A program made the position numbers and the translations under genes. From positions 9,534,989 through 9,598,988 of the forward strand of contig CAIIXF020000006.1 of assembly GCA_903813345.2 (NCBI GenBank): a DNA stretch of 64,000 nt, written 5' to 3'. Source of the DNA: Owenia fusiformis (lineage: Eukaryota; Annelida; Polychaeta; Sabellida; Oweniidae). The notes below the pieces were generated by a model. The model made no database searches, was not told the DNA's origin, and saw nothing but the letters and a program-made list of their open reading frames with translations. How positions within the stretch are numbered: position 1 is the stretch's first letter; every line of letters begins with the position of its first letter. Shown piece by piece: positions 49,188 through 60,480 of this stretch.

Positions 49188-49470
49188 TAAAATGCACCAG
49201 AGACAAACTGTTTGACCAATACATGTCTACAGTAAATGCTCTTGTGCATTTTACATCGATATAATTTTGATCGGTTGTCACAATATCGTACAATCTTTAC
49301 AATATTGTACAATTGTGACCCCCCCTCGATGTAAAATGCATCAGAGACGAACTGTTTGACGAATACATGTCTACAGTAAATGCTCTTGTGTAATTTACGT
49401 CCTTGTAATTTTGATCTGTTGTTACAATATCGTACAATTTTTGTTCCCCCCCCCACCCAATGTAAAACGT
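49188..49470. repeat. post-unit tail repeat after unit 4, two copies
   Basis: Two units, the second ending at a poly-C stretch (tttttgttcccccccccc) before the spacer cgtatcatattgaacctgct. Confidence 0.65.
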
Positions 49471-49944
49471 ATCATATTGAACCTGCTTCATATATATTAT
49501 TTTTATTATTCGCTAACCCTGACAATAAATTTATCATTAATTTGCAATAATATGTACGATAAAACCATGTATCTTTTCAATTATGTTTAAATTTCCGTGT
49601 TAATCCTAGATCTGAAAAAATATGTTTTTCACATGTTCGCTCGTGTCAGGTGAGGTGTTTCATGCTTGAACTCTTTGGCGGGTATGATTTATTATGCAGA
49701 TGAATTTAGTCATCAATTCGAACATTATCAAAAATCCAATTTACATACGTTAAAATGAAGAGAACGAGAAAAATTGGTACAAGACATTACCTAACTTAGA
49801 ACGTGTAATACGTATACAGGATTGTATTCGGTATCCAAAATTATTTAGCTACATTAAAATCAATTCATGGGGTAGGTCAAGCTATGACCACGCCATGATG
49901 ACTGTCTCTGTGATTATTAGTCACCTTTACAACAAAAGACAGGA
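49471..49944. other. spacer with second copy of duplicated segment
   Basis: Carries the cgctaaccctgacaataaa spacer, cut after cgttaaaatgaagagaacga. From about 49780 the DNA is unlike the other copies. No gene is supported. Confidence 0.45.
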
Positions 49945-50924
49945 TTTTACCCAATTATTTTTTAATTTTTTACCCAATAATTTTAATTTTATTTCTGATA
50001 ATGATATGAGAGAGCTGTCCTTTATTCTAACCATTTAATTCAACAAGGCAGTTCATTAAAGTTTATATCATCTCGCATCTTTTGCTCTTGTTATATTATT
50101 AAAGTCGTTAATGTATGTTAATAACAGAAAAAACCAAAAACTGTTAGTAAGTCAAACATTGTTGTTTTTCAGCTCGATCTGCTGATGGATAGCTCTGACA
50201 ATGAGCTACCACCATTGTCTCCTAAAGCCTGCGATTCCTGGGAGGTGAGCGAAACATAGTCTTAATTTAAATTTATAAGTCATATATGCATTGGAAAGCG
50301 ATGCATTTATAATACTGGACTCCTTTGTAAAAAATAAAGTATAATTAGATTTAGCTTTTTCACATCATTATGATTAGTATCAATAAACTATCCATATAGT
50401 ATTACAAAATGGTATTTCTTAATTTTCCATCTAGGACTTCCAAATAAGCGGCATTGAGCAGCTACCAGCCACCCTGCCTGACACGTCTGTAGCACTACCA
50501 AAAGCGACACAAAGGACCACAAACAGCGCCGACACGGCGGCGAAGGAAACGTCACCTCCCTCAGCACCACGCAGCACGCCCGAAGCGCCAAAAACAGCGG
50601 CACAAAAGACCATAAACAGCGCCGATGGAAACGTCACCTCCCTCGGCACCACGCGGCACTCCCGAAGCACCACCATCAGTGGCATAAACACCACCAGCAG
50701 CAATACGTACGACCAACAGCGCCAAATCTGTTGCGAAGAAACGCCGACATGTAATGACCAAATTCACAAACTCCAACACCTAAATGCTGTACTGTTTAAG
50801 ATGGTTATGCTTAGAATGATGATGGACATTGCAAATATGATTAAAACATCCCAGTTACAAGACACGCTGCTTTGGCAATGCAAAAATAACAGTCCATATA
50901 GGACTATACCCAAAAAATGTAAAA
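49945..50924 (+). pseudogene. array unit 5 (B and C only)
   Basis: Begins in the A-B intron (attttacccaattatttttt). Exon B is 50173-50244 (intact). Exon C begins at 50435 and has the same 11-base loss as unit 4 at about 50620, which groups units 4 and 5 as sister copies. Confidence 0.6.
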
Positions 50925-51195
50925 TGCATCAGAGACAAACTGTTTGACCAATACATGTCTACAGTAAATGCTCTTGTGCATTTTACATCGATATAATTTT
51001 GATCGGTTGTCACAATATCGTACAATCTTTACAATATTGTACAATTGTGACCCCCCCTCGATGTAAAATGCATCAGAGACGAACTGTTTGACAAATACAT
51101 GTCTACAGTAAATGCTCTTGTGTATTTTACATCCTTGTAATTTTGATCTGTTGTTACAATATCGTACAATTTTTGTTCCCCCCCACCAAATGTAA
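50925..51195. repeat. post-unit tail repeat after unit 5, two copies
   Basis: Same two-unit tail as after unit 4, with a poly-C end (tttttgttccccccccacc). Confidence 0.65.
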
Positions 51196-52284
51196 AACGT
51201 ATCATATTGAACCTGCTTCATATATATTATTTTTATTATTCGCTAACCCTGACAATAAACTAATCATTAATTTGCAATAATGTGTACGATAAAACCATGT
51301 ATCTTTTCAATTATGTTTTAATTTCCGCGTTAATCCTAGATCTGAAAAAATATGGCTTTCACATGTTCGCTCGTGTCAGGTGAGGTGTTTCATGCCTGAA
51401 CGCTTTGGCGGGTATGATTTATTATGCAGATGAATTTAGGCATCAATTCGAACATTATCAAAAATCCAATTTACGTACGTTAAAATGAAGAGAACGAGAA
51501 AAATTACTACAGAGTCCTCCTCTGGAAAGTAAACCGACGAAAAAAACGAATAAAATCAAGCTCGACTTGGAAGACTTCGAGCTGTTGAAGGAAAAATTAG
51601 GGAGATATAAATGCCTGCATTTTAGCTGTCGTGAAAGAAAACAAAGAAAATGGTAAGTTTAGTCACTTATTGCATGAGTTCTGTATACAACATGTACAAT
51701 AAATATATCTATAATTAGGTACTGTTTGTTTATATCACATGATATTGTGACTCTCGTCTAAAATAACATGTTAAAATTGTAGGGGGAAACACGTTAAGTA
51801 ACATTAATATTGTGTATTTGTGAATTTTCTGAATCCCTAGAAAATGCTTCAATGAGTTTTGACAACGTCACAAGCTTTGGAAAAACAAAGCAGTTATATT
51901 ATTGACATTCAACCAACAACATTTATTTGTGACACATCAGTGGTCAACCAATAATACTCGGACAATCTTGGATCTATACATAATAATACTAACAGTTAGT
52001 ATTATAAATGTAAATGAAGATGGAATTAATAAAAAGTGATAAACATTCTAACAATCCAGAAATAAAATAAAATCAGCAGTCATTAACATATATTAATACA
52101 ATTCAGAATTTCTGCTACCTGGCTGGATGCGCAAAATTGAAAGGCATATAAAAAGTTAATGTATGTGTATGTCCTACGATAATCAGTGGATCGATATTTG
52201 TAGAAACTTCGAATTAACAAAAAACAACAACATTTGATGAGACAAAATTACTTATTTCATAAAATGGCAAATAAACAGAGAAAT
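51196..52284. other. duplicate of the 40.9-43.9 kb spacer, shortened
   Basis: Contains the cgctaaccctgacaataaac segment and the damaged copy of the KLDxEDFELLKEK exon (about 51487-51655). It also has DNA matching 43440-43900 (agtcacttattgcatgagtt). The 134-aa ORF, the minisatellite and the 42948 ORF are missing from this copy. Confidence 0.55.
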
Positions 52285-52563
52285 ATGCCATTCAAGAAAC
52301 GCAGGCTGAACTGTTGTAGAGAGTTAAAGCTTGATATAGCCCTTCTTCCCATGAGGCTAGATGGGCTGGTTCACTTTCATCCGACTTTGGAAGATGCTGT
52401 GCGTCCGTCTGAATGCATCGTCAATCCGATTCAAGCTGAATGGCCACAAATGCTCAAGATATCAGACAGATCCAGCTTGCGTGAAATATTCCTATACATG
52501 AAGGGGGACCACTTCATTATACGAACATTTCAACTTAAACTTATCTTTGTGAACAAGAAGTGA
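52285..52563 (+). CDS. hypothetical protein, 92 aa (second copy)
   Basis: Second copy of the 43989-44270 frame, starting MPFKKRRLNCCREL and ending IFVNKK-TGA. An upstream in-frame ATG (MANKQRN) would lengthen it slightly. Substitutions against copy one are mostly conservative and there are no stops. Confidence 0.5.
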   Translation: MPFKKRRLNCCRELKLDIALLPMRLDGLVHFHPTLEDAVRPSECIVNPIQAEWPQMLKISDRSSLREIFLYMKGDHFIIRTFQLKLIFVNKK

Positions 52564-52786
52564 GTAGGATGTGTGCCCTGCAGTTCGCACGACTACCTCG
52601 ACAGGACAGTCGACAAGGACACTTTGTAATATAGTGTACATAAAAATGATGCAACAATATATTTTGTCATCATCTTACTTAGAGATTATCTCAAAAGTGG
52701 TGCTATAAATATGAGTCATTTGATAAGTCACTTCATACACTGTAACATATTAGCAAGATTTTAATTGTTATTTTCTTATACTTCCA

Positions 52787-54341
52787 GAATGAGGAAAAGA
52801 CCTACAAAACGGGACGTCTCGGTAGCAGCTATGTCTGTCTACGGAGAACAAGAGGAGATGGACTGAACCCTGAAGAATTCAATCTAGCAAGCGTGTGTTT
52901 GGCCAATTTCTCGAGGGTTGAAAAATCCATTCGTATTAGATTGGTTTCTCTTTCTTTCAAGACCCATTTCATCCCTCTTGCGATGAATCTGAGGATAGCA
53001 ATGAGGAAGGGATGTGTGTCGTTCGAGCGCATGGGAGGGCTAAGTAAGCAAGTAATAGGGCGCATCTTTATGTCAGAGAAAACTTTAAAAAATTTATTAT
53101 GCCACATGGCTCTATTGCTGGACGATCTGGCTATAAGGGTTTCTTCAGGACATGGGCGAACAGGAGCAGTTCGTAAGGTCTAAACAAGAATTGAAAGTTA
53201 CTGACAAGATTGTCTTGGGCGATGATTGGCTAACGCCAAAGCCCAAAAAGACCAAGCGAAGCCATGGGCGCACTTCAAATTGGGATGAGAAACCTATAAA
53301 GGTGCGTTAATTTTCAGATTTTACCCAATTATTTTTTAATTTTTTACCCAATAATTTTAATTTTAATATTATTTCTGATAATGATATGAGAGAGCTGTCC
53401 TTTATTTTAACCATTTAATTCAACAAGGCAGTTCATTAAAGTTTATATCATCTCGCATCTCTGGCTCTTGTTATATAATTTAATTCGTTAATGTATGTTA
53501 ATAACAGAAAAAACCAAAAAACTGTTAGAAAGTCAAACATTGTTGTTTTTCAGCTCGATCTGCTAATGGATAGCTCTGACAATGAGCTACCACCATTGTC
53601 TCCTAAATCCTGTGATTCCTGGGAGGTGAGCAAAACATAGTCTTAATTAAAATTTATAAGTCATATATGCATTGGAAAGCGATGCATTTATAATACTGGA
53701 CTCCTTTGTAAAAAATAAAGTATAATTAGATTTAGCTTTTTCTCATCATTATGATTATGTATCAATAAACTATCCATATAGTATTACAAAATGGTATTTC
53801 TTAATTTTCCATCTAGGACTTCCAAATAAGCGGCATTGAGCAGCTACCAGCCACCCTGCCTGACACGCTCGTAGCGCTACCAATAGCGGCACAAAGGACC
53901 ACAAACAGCGCCGACACGGCGGCGAAGGAAACATCACCTCCCTCAGCACCACGCAACATGCCCGAAGCGCCAAAAACAGCAGCACAAAGGACCACAAACA
54001 GCGCCATCACAGCGCCGATGGAAACGTCACCTCCCTCGGCACAACACGGCACTCCCGAAGCACCACCATCAGTGGCACAAACACCACCAGCAGCCATACG
54101 TACGACCAACATCGCCGAATCTGTTGCGAGGGAAACGCTGACATGTAATGACCAAATTCACAAACTCCAACACCTAAATGCTGTACTGTTTAAGATGGTT
54201 ATGCTTAGAATGATGATGAACATTGCAAATATTATTAAAACATCCCGGTTACAAGACATGCTGCTTTGGCAATGCAAAAATAAAAGTCCATATAGGACTA
54301 TACCAAAAAAATGTAAAATGCATCAGAGACAAACTGTTTGA
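52787..54341 (+). pseudogene. array unit 6 (exons A, B, C), least damaged for B and C
   Basis: Exon A starts at the acceptor with NEEKTYKTGRLGSS and shares the five-base frameshift of unit 2 at about 53148. Its donor is at 53302. Exon B (53554-53625) and exon C (53817-54341) are open. Exon C ends in the long tail IKTSRLQDMLLWQC and KCKMHQRQTV. Units 2 and 6 are sister copies within a larger segmental duplication. Confidence 0.6.
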
Positions 54342-54460
54342 CCAATACAAGTCTACAGTAAATGCTCTTGTGCATTTTACATCGATATAATTTTGATCGG
54401 TTGTCACAATATCGTACAATCTTTACAATATCGTACAATTGTGACCCCCCTTGATGTAAA
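54342..54460. repeat. post-unit tail repeat after unit 6
   Basis: One copy, with the palindromic tacaatatcgtacaattgtg and a direct join to the exon A fragment of unit 7. Confidence 0.65.
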
Positions 54461-55590
54461 ATTACTGACAATATTGTCTTGGGCGATGATTGGCTAATGC
54501 CAAAGCCCAAAAGACCAAGCGAAGCCATGGGCGCACTTCAAATTGGGATAAGAAACCTATAAAGGTGCGTTAATTTTCAGACTTTACCCAATTATTTTTT
54601 AATTTTTTACCCAATAATTTTAATTTTATTTCTGATAATGATATGAGAGAGCTGTCCTTTATTTTAACCATTTAATTCAACAAGGCAGTTCATTAAAGTT
54701 GATATCATCTCGCATCTCTGGCTCTTGTTATATTATTTAAGTCGTTAATGTATGTTAATAACAGAAAAATCCAAAAACTGTTAGTAAGTCAAACATTGTT
54801 TTTCAGCTTGATCTGCTGATGGATAGCTCCGACAATGAGCTACCACCATTGTCTCCTAAAGCCTGCGATTCCTGGGAGGTGAGCGAAACATAGTCTTAAT
54901 TTAAATTTATAAGTCATATATGCATTGGAAAGCGATGCATTTATAATACTGGACTCCTTTGTAAAAAATAAAGTATAATCAGATTTAGCTTTTTCACATT
55001 ATTATGATTATGTATCAATAAACTATCCATATAGTATTACAAAATGGTATTTCTTAATTTTCCATCTAGGACTTCCAAATAAGCGACATTGAGCAGCTAC
55101 CAGCCACCCTGCCTGACATGCCCATAGCGCTACCAAAAGCGACAATAGCGGCACAAAGGACCACAAACAGCGCCGACACGGCGGTGAAGGAAATGTCACC
55201 TCCCTCACCACCTCGCAGCACGCCCGAAGCGCCAAAAACAGCGGCACAAAGGACCACAAACAGCGCCATCACAGCGCCGATGGAAACATCACCTCCCTCG
55301 GCACTCCCGAAGCACCACCATCAGCAGCACAAACACCACCAGCAGCAATACATACGACCAACAACGCCAAATCTGTTGAGAGGGAAACGCCGACATGTAA
55401 TGACCAAATTCACAAACTCCAACACCTAAATGCTGTACTGTTTAAGATGCTTATGCTTAGAATGATGATGGACATTGCAAATATGATTAAAACATCCCAG
55501 TTACAAGACACGCTGCTTTGGCAATGCAAAAATAACAGTCCATATAGGACTGTACCAAAAAAATGTAAAATGCATCAGAGACAAACTGTT
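54461..55590 (+). pseudogene. array unit 7 (end of A, B, C)
   Basis: The exon A fragment has the one-base loss of units 3 and 4. Exon B is 54807-54878 (intact). Exon C starts at 55070. A 10-base loss at about 55302 (ctcggcactcccgaagc) shifts the frame into a His/Gln-rich reading. Confidence 0.6.
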
Positions 55591-55692
55591 TGACCAATAC
55601 ATGTCTACAGTAAACGCTCTTGTGCATTTTACATCGATATAATTTTGATCGGTTGTCACAATATCGTACAATCTTTACAATATCGTACAAAT
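55591..55692. repeat. last tail repeat and right edge of the array
   Basis: The tail repeat is cut at tacaatatcgtacaaatgtg. From about 55693 the sequence (aatcaactacacaattgtag) has no counterpart elsewhere in the window. Confidence 0.6.
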
Positions 55693-55937
55693 GTGAATCA
55701 ACTACACAATTGTAGGGAGACAATTCCTCGAAGGGATCTCATGCTGCGGATAACAACCTTAATTGTATGTATACGTTCGTATTTAAATAAGTACAATACA
55801 GATCCGTTCTTTAAAACGCCAGACGTAATCATATGTAAAATTTGAGACTATTTGGGCTATTTTATATTATTTAATTTTACATTTCACAGGAAAAACTTGG
55901 TTAGGGCGACAGTCAAATATCACTAGATGTTGTCCAG

Positions 55938-56126
55938 ATGTATAGCGATACAGACCTATTTAATGCCACTGAAATCTCTGACGAACATTTATCACTGGCA
56001 CTTGATGATTTTGAGAATGATATTAACATTGATTTGTTGCTCTTTGACCATGATTCTGTGAAAACAGATAAAACGTTTACACGATTGATGCACATGTGTA
56101 TACAAAACGGTCTACCAAGTAATTAA
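55938..56126 (+). CDS. hypothetical acidic protein, 62 aa
   Basis: Frame MYSDTDLFNATEISDEHLSL to a TAA after NGLPSN, preceded by an acceptor-like ttacatttcacag at about 55890. Acidic and helix-prone. It is followed in other frames by short coding-like pieces (RGNNNETDDDEPI). No family is recognised. Confidence 0.3.
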   Translation: MYSDTDLFNATEISDEHLSLALDDFENDINIDLLLFDHDSVKTDKTFTRLMHMCIQNGLPSN

Positions 56127-56326
56127 ATAAATTAATCGCTGTATTAGAGAGTACAAAGCATCTAGAACAAATCAACTCTGCCGAGGTAATAACAACGAAA
56201 CAGATGACGATGAACCAATTCGACTTGAGTTGATAAGTAGCGACTCAAGACTCGGACAGTACAGAAAATGAAAACAGACCCATTACAGACTTTTATAACA
56301 GACTTAATACCACATAAAGATATCAT

Positions 56327-56569
56327 CAGGGACTGAATACGGATGAGGTTAATCATGCATATTCCCTACAAATTCCCCAAAATCTTACTCTCCCTGAAAT
56401 ACTCCATCATTTACATAGATTATTTGATCACATTGTATTTGATGAACTACTTTCGGATATCCCCAATGATGCTTTGGTATGTTTTCATGTGTCCAATAAC
56501 ACCTTTAAAGATCCTTTAAACACCGGTCTTTTAATCAAAAAGAATTGGACGAAATATTTACATATATAA
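56327..56569 (+). pseudogene. fragment resembling a protein of large DNA transposons (PolB-associated)
   Basis: Frame open for about 80 codons: NLTLPEILHHLHRLFDHIVF, then DELLSDIPNDALVCFHVSN, then a stop. The pattern (LHxLFxxxxxELLxxIPxxDxVxxxxxxxxxxxPL) resembles the N-terminal part of uncharacterised animal proteins often found with family-B DNA polymerases in Polinton/Maverick-type elements. The link is from memory of the pattern and is weak. No polymerase is visible in the window. Confidence 0.35.
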
Positions 56570-58018
56570 CAATTATTGCAAATAATTACATTTATGCCTT
56601 GTGGGAGTCGATCTCTTGTTTTTAGGTTTGCGCTATTCCCGGGTAAGTATAGGGAATTTTTGCGCAAGTCTGAAGAGCCCGTATGTTGAGCCTCTCTTTC
56701 ATACCATTCCAACCAACACAATGCCACTGAGTTATTTTGTGTCTCCTGACAATCTATCAGAATCTTGAGTAAGTAGGCTGTTTTATTGTTTTTTGGAATT
56801 ATTTTATGATAGACAAGAGTCTATTCTTTGTTTGGAAATGTTTTTCTATATTCCAATAATAATATCTTTCGTTTTATGGCACTTAGACAGAGACGTTTTG
56901 TACCTTTCAAATTAATTTTCTTTCTAGGCAGTCTAACAAATATTGAGAAGATAAAGCAAACTGGAAGTGGCATGTTATTTTTACTGTATAATCGGCGATT
57001 TGTAATTTCGCCAGTTCGATTTAAAAACACAAATAATCATTGTTTAAGTCAACCCTTATGTAAGTTTTATAACCATACTTGCTTTTAAATTTTGTAGTAC
57101 ACGCAATATATATATATTGACCAGCAACCAGTTTTTCAACTATTTCCACTAGTCCTATGTCATAAGCTGAGCTGTTAGCCAGATCTTCCTTATCCAACCA
57201 GGTATTGAACCCAATAATTTTTCTTATTATCACCATAAGGTGTTTTATTGTTATACCTTGTTGTACTTGTATTATACCAGTTTGTTATATGTTTATTGTT
57301 TACCACCATTTAGAACTGGTTGTGTTTGAATTTTTATCACCATGTTGTGATGTTATTTTACAGGCTGAAGCCAATAGTTTATATTTTTAAATATGAATAC
57401 CACAAGTTTGGTATAACCCTCCCTTATCTTTTTCCACGTTCAAATTATCACCATGCCGTGGTGAATTTTGTTGTTTCCTTTAATATTATTTTAACCCATT
57501 CAGCCTCAAGTTAGGCTTAATATTCTAAGTTTTAATATTTTTATATACAGTCATTATATTAGTAACTTTTGTTAGTCTTGTATATAATGATGGCATACAA
57601 GTATTAGCCATATATTATTTTTCCCATATTTATAAAGCCTCACATTTTAATTGTAGCCCACATTTATACTGCCTTGGATTAGATTAGCACCTGTGTTATA
57701 CTGTCCCATCTTGATCCTTCCTCGAGAGGAAATATATTTCACCAATCATATATCCTATTCTTCAAGGTATTTACTTTTAATTTTTCAAGTAAATTATTAA
57801 ATTATTCAGTACAAGTCATCATTAAAATATATAAATTTGATTTATATCTTATTACAAAGTTTGTCCCAACAATTTTTTCTTTCTAACATAACAAGCTATT
57901 CTTTTTATCTTTCAGCTATCCAGAAGAGCACATTAACACTTCCTCTATTTATCCTCTATCTATATTAGACAGGTGTCTCTACCAACCCCCCCCCCCCCAA
58001 TCTTTCCAAAATTCCAAC
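56570..58018. other. AT-rich DNA, possibly 5' part of the retroelement
   Basis: No gene is supported. A poly-C run lies just before the SGNH ORF at about 57986. Terminal repeats of the following retroelement were not identified. Confidence 0.35.
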
Positions 58019-58720
58019 ATGACAGACAGGAGTCTTCCATTTAAATACCTCAGACAGTCCAAAGAGCCTTCCCCTAATGAGTTAAAGGCTATGAGAAAAG
58101 AGAGCCAAGTTAGAGTTATTCGCCTAAATCTCTTAGGTCACAGTTTTATTGGAAGAATGAGAGACCACAATAGTTATGACTTTCACATGGATAATGACAT
58201 TGTAATCCCTTATTACACAACAAAACCAGGTGGTCAGGTGGTGCATTCAGAGCAGGTTATCTTTTTCTGGGACATCCTGGTTGCGAGGTTACAATAATGC
58301 AATGTGGCGAAAATGATGCAATGGAAACACCTCCTAGGGAATTAGCACAAATTTTTTTAACAAAGAACTGTAGGCCACCATTTACTCTGCAGATCTTTTT
58401 TTATTGGAGAGTTATTTCAAAGATTTTGGCACCCAACTAAATATTTCTTTAATACCCCCTCTCAAGCCATAGCCTGCAACTCTAATATCATTTCCACAAA
58501 CATTATCCTAGCAGATATAATTTATAAATCCAACCATCCAAGTATTCATCTCTTACAACACCCCCATACAAATGAGCACCCAGGTGGGAAGTTTACCGGC
58601 CCCACATGGAAGAATATCCTTGATCTTCCAAATGATCCTGTCCATTTAAATGCCATGGGGGAAGAACGATTAGCAAGATCATGGAGGGGAGCCATTGTCC
58701 GCTACTTAAAAAATAGTTAA
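58019..58720 (+). pseudogene. SGNH-hydrolase ORF of a retroelement, frameshifted
   Basis: Begins MTDRSLPFKYLRQSKEPSP and has RVIRLNLLGHSFIGRM, equivalent to the SGNH block I (GxS). A frame change near 58250 leads to MQCGENDAMETPPRELA, equivalent to the GxND block. It ends with DPVHLNAMGEERLARSWRGA, carrying the catalytic D-x-x-H. Several frame breaks and stops lie between these blocks, so it is dead. SGNH domains occur in DIRS/Ngaro-type and some CR1 retroelements of invertebrates. Confidence 0.65.
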
Positions 58721-58952
58721 GGTAAGAAAGAGAAGGCAACTCTTTCTAACAAACTCATGCCAGGGAGTCTATACACATTAATAATCTTTAAATAAAGTAG
58801 TTAATCTTTCTATTATAATTATTTAGTAAATACATTCATTTCTACAATTTAATTATACATCTTCATCAACTATCTCTTTAAACCTTCTAATGTATCATTT
58901 ATAAGGATTCCCAGTTAAAGGGAATGGAAATAGTAAATTGAATTTATTTCAG

Positions 58953-59890
58953 ATGACAAGTCCTGAGCCCGCTATAACTGTTGAGGAATATCCTGAGGCC
59001 ACCAGTTCTATGCCATCCCTAAGTAGAGGTTATACTAGTGGAGGAGCATTGACTCAACCATCCTCACATCTTCAGCTATGTCAGGCTCCATACCCTTAGT
59101 TAATCCCCCTCGTTTGATTCCACGATCATTACCAAGTAGACCACCTTACCCTGGAATTCCAACCAACCAATATCTTTGGTTACGTCAACCATTTCAATCG
59201 ACACAAGTCCTTCCCCCAAACATATCCACCGCCCACACCATATATAATCCAGTCCCGGGTTCATCACAATTAGGAGGCTTCGTACCTATATATTCATCAT
59301 CAGGAGAAACTTCTTTGTCCCATAACCCCATTGTGTCAAGTCAGGTGACTGCAACAAATCCTTTATATTCCATTTTTCCACAACAACAATTCCCAGCAGC
59401 TCAACAAAGCACTTTTTGTGCCCCGCCACCTGATTATCAGTTATCATTGTCCATGCAGTCATCACCTCTACATAGTCTGGTTCCTCAGAAACTAAAGGAA
59501 AAAATTTGGGAGGATGAATTTATCAATCTTTCGGCACTGGTCAAAGGTCCTGAGGAAGATGCAAAACAAGATTATGTTTTGACTGAGGTGAAGGAAGATG
59601 GAACGTATGAATCAATACACATCAATCTTAATACCAACAATACTAAAAAAGGAAGAATCCTTGCTTTTCCAGAATGGATAAGGGCCTTTATCATGTACAT
59701 ATCCATCTACTCTATACGTTTTCCAGATCAAACACCTCACCTTCTGAAACATATGGTGGCAGTTACAGAATTGTTTCAAAAGCACCAAGGATGGCGAGTT
59801 TACGATGAAAAATTCTGAGATGTGAGAGCAAAAACCAAATTTCCATGGGGCATGATTCATTTTGAACATTGGTTTAAAGCAAAAGAATAA
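58953..59890 (+). pseudogene. gag-like ORF of a DIRS/Ngaro-like retroelement, broken
   Basis: An ATG after an acceptor (58951-58952) opens MTSPEPAITVEEYPEATS. A frame change leads into a Pro/Ser/Gln-rich stretch from 59078. The globular part then follows: VPQKLKEKIWEDEFINLSAL, MYISIYSIRFPDQTPHLLKH, WRVYDEKF, TGA. After that TGA (a likely CGA change) the family pattern continues as DVRAKTKFPWGMIHFEHWFK. This conserved block precedes the polymerase/recombinase in many invertebrate tyrosine-recombinase retroelements. No RT or recombinase remains here. Confidence 0.65.
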
Positions 59891-60480
59891 TGGAACAATG
59901 AAAATATCACATAAGATATTTTGAAATATTCTTTCAACCACACAATACATGCATATTTTAAAACAAAATTATTTTATTGTATCTGACTTATGTTGAATAG
60001 TATGGTATGGCATTTTGTATACTTTTAATTCAGGATGATGGAGACATAATGCACAATCATGGAGTTTTTGGTAATAGATACACCTCCCTGAAGGTTTTGA
60101 TCCACTATTTATTAAGGGATAAACTATTTACGGTCACTGTTTATTTTAACGATAATTTCAAGATATAAAATAAATGTGATCTTTCCAATCGGCCCAGTTT
60201 TGGTAATCAAGTCAGCAGCGTACAATTAAGCCTGAATTCAAGTCTGAGTCAATCTCAAAACTTCTTAAAAAATCTTAAAATGGATACCGGATATTACAAC
60301 ATATCTAATGGAAACAGTTCTTCCAACTCAGAAAGTGTGAGTAACAATTAATATTAAATTACGGAATAATGGAACAATGAAAATATCACATAAGATATTT
60401 TGAAATATTCTTTCAACCAGACAATACATGCATATTTTAAAACAAAATTATTTTATTATATTTGACTAATGTTGAATATT
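59889..60480 (+). repeat. tandem duplication of about 475 bases
   Basis: The segment ataatggaacaatgaaaata ... ttttaaaacaaaattatttt at 59887-59990 recurs at 60365-60470 with few changes. Downstream, the exon-like sequence GATGATGGAGACATAATGCA occurs at 60034 and again at 60870, so the duplication included part of the neighbouring coiled-coil gene. Confidence 0.65.

Noticed and set aside
38941-55272. Minus-strand frames rich in Ala/Gly/Val (GASGVLRGAEGGDVSF type) in the array
   Set aside because: They are antisense readings of the Pro/Thr/Ala-rich exon C. The plus strand has matching splice sites and the frame preserved in units 1 and 6.
47740-55723. Minus-strand frames reading YDIVKIVRYCDNRSKLY across the tail repeats
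   Set aside because: They arise from the palindromic tail repeat, have no splice signals, and run into exon C antisense.
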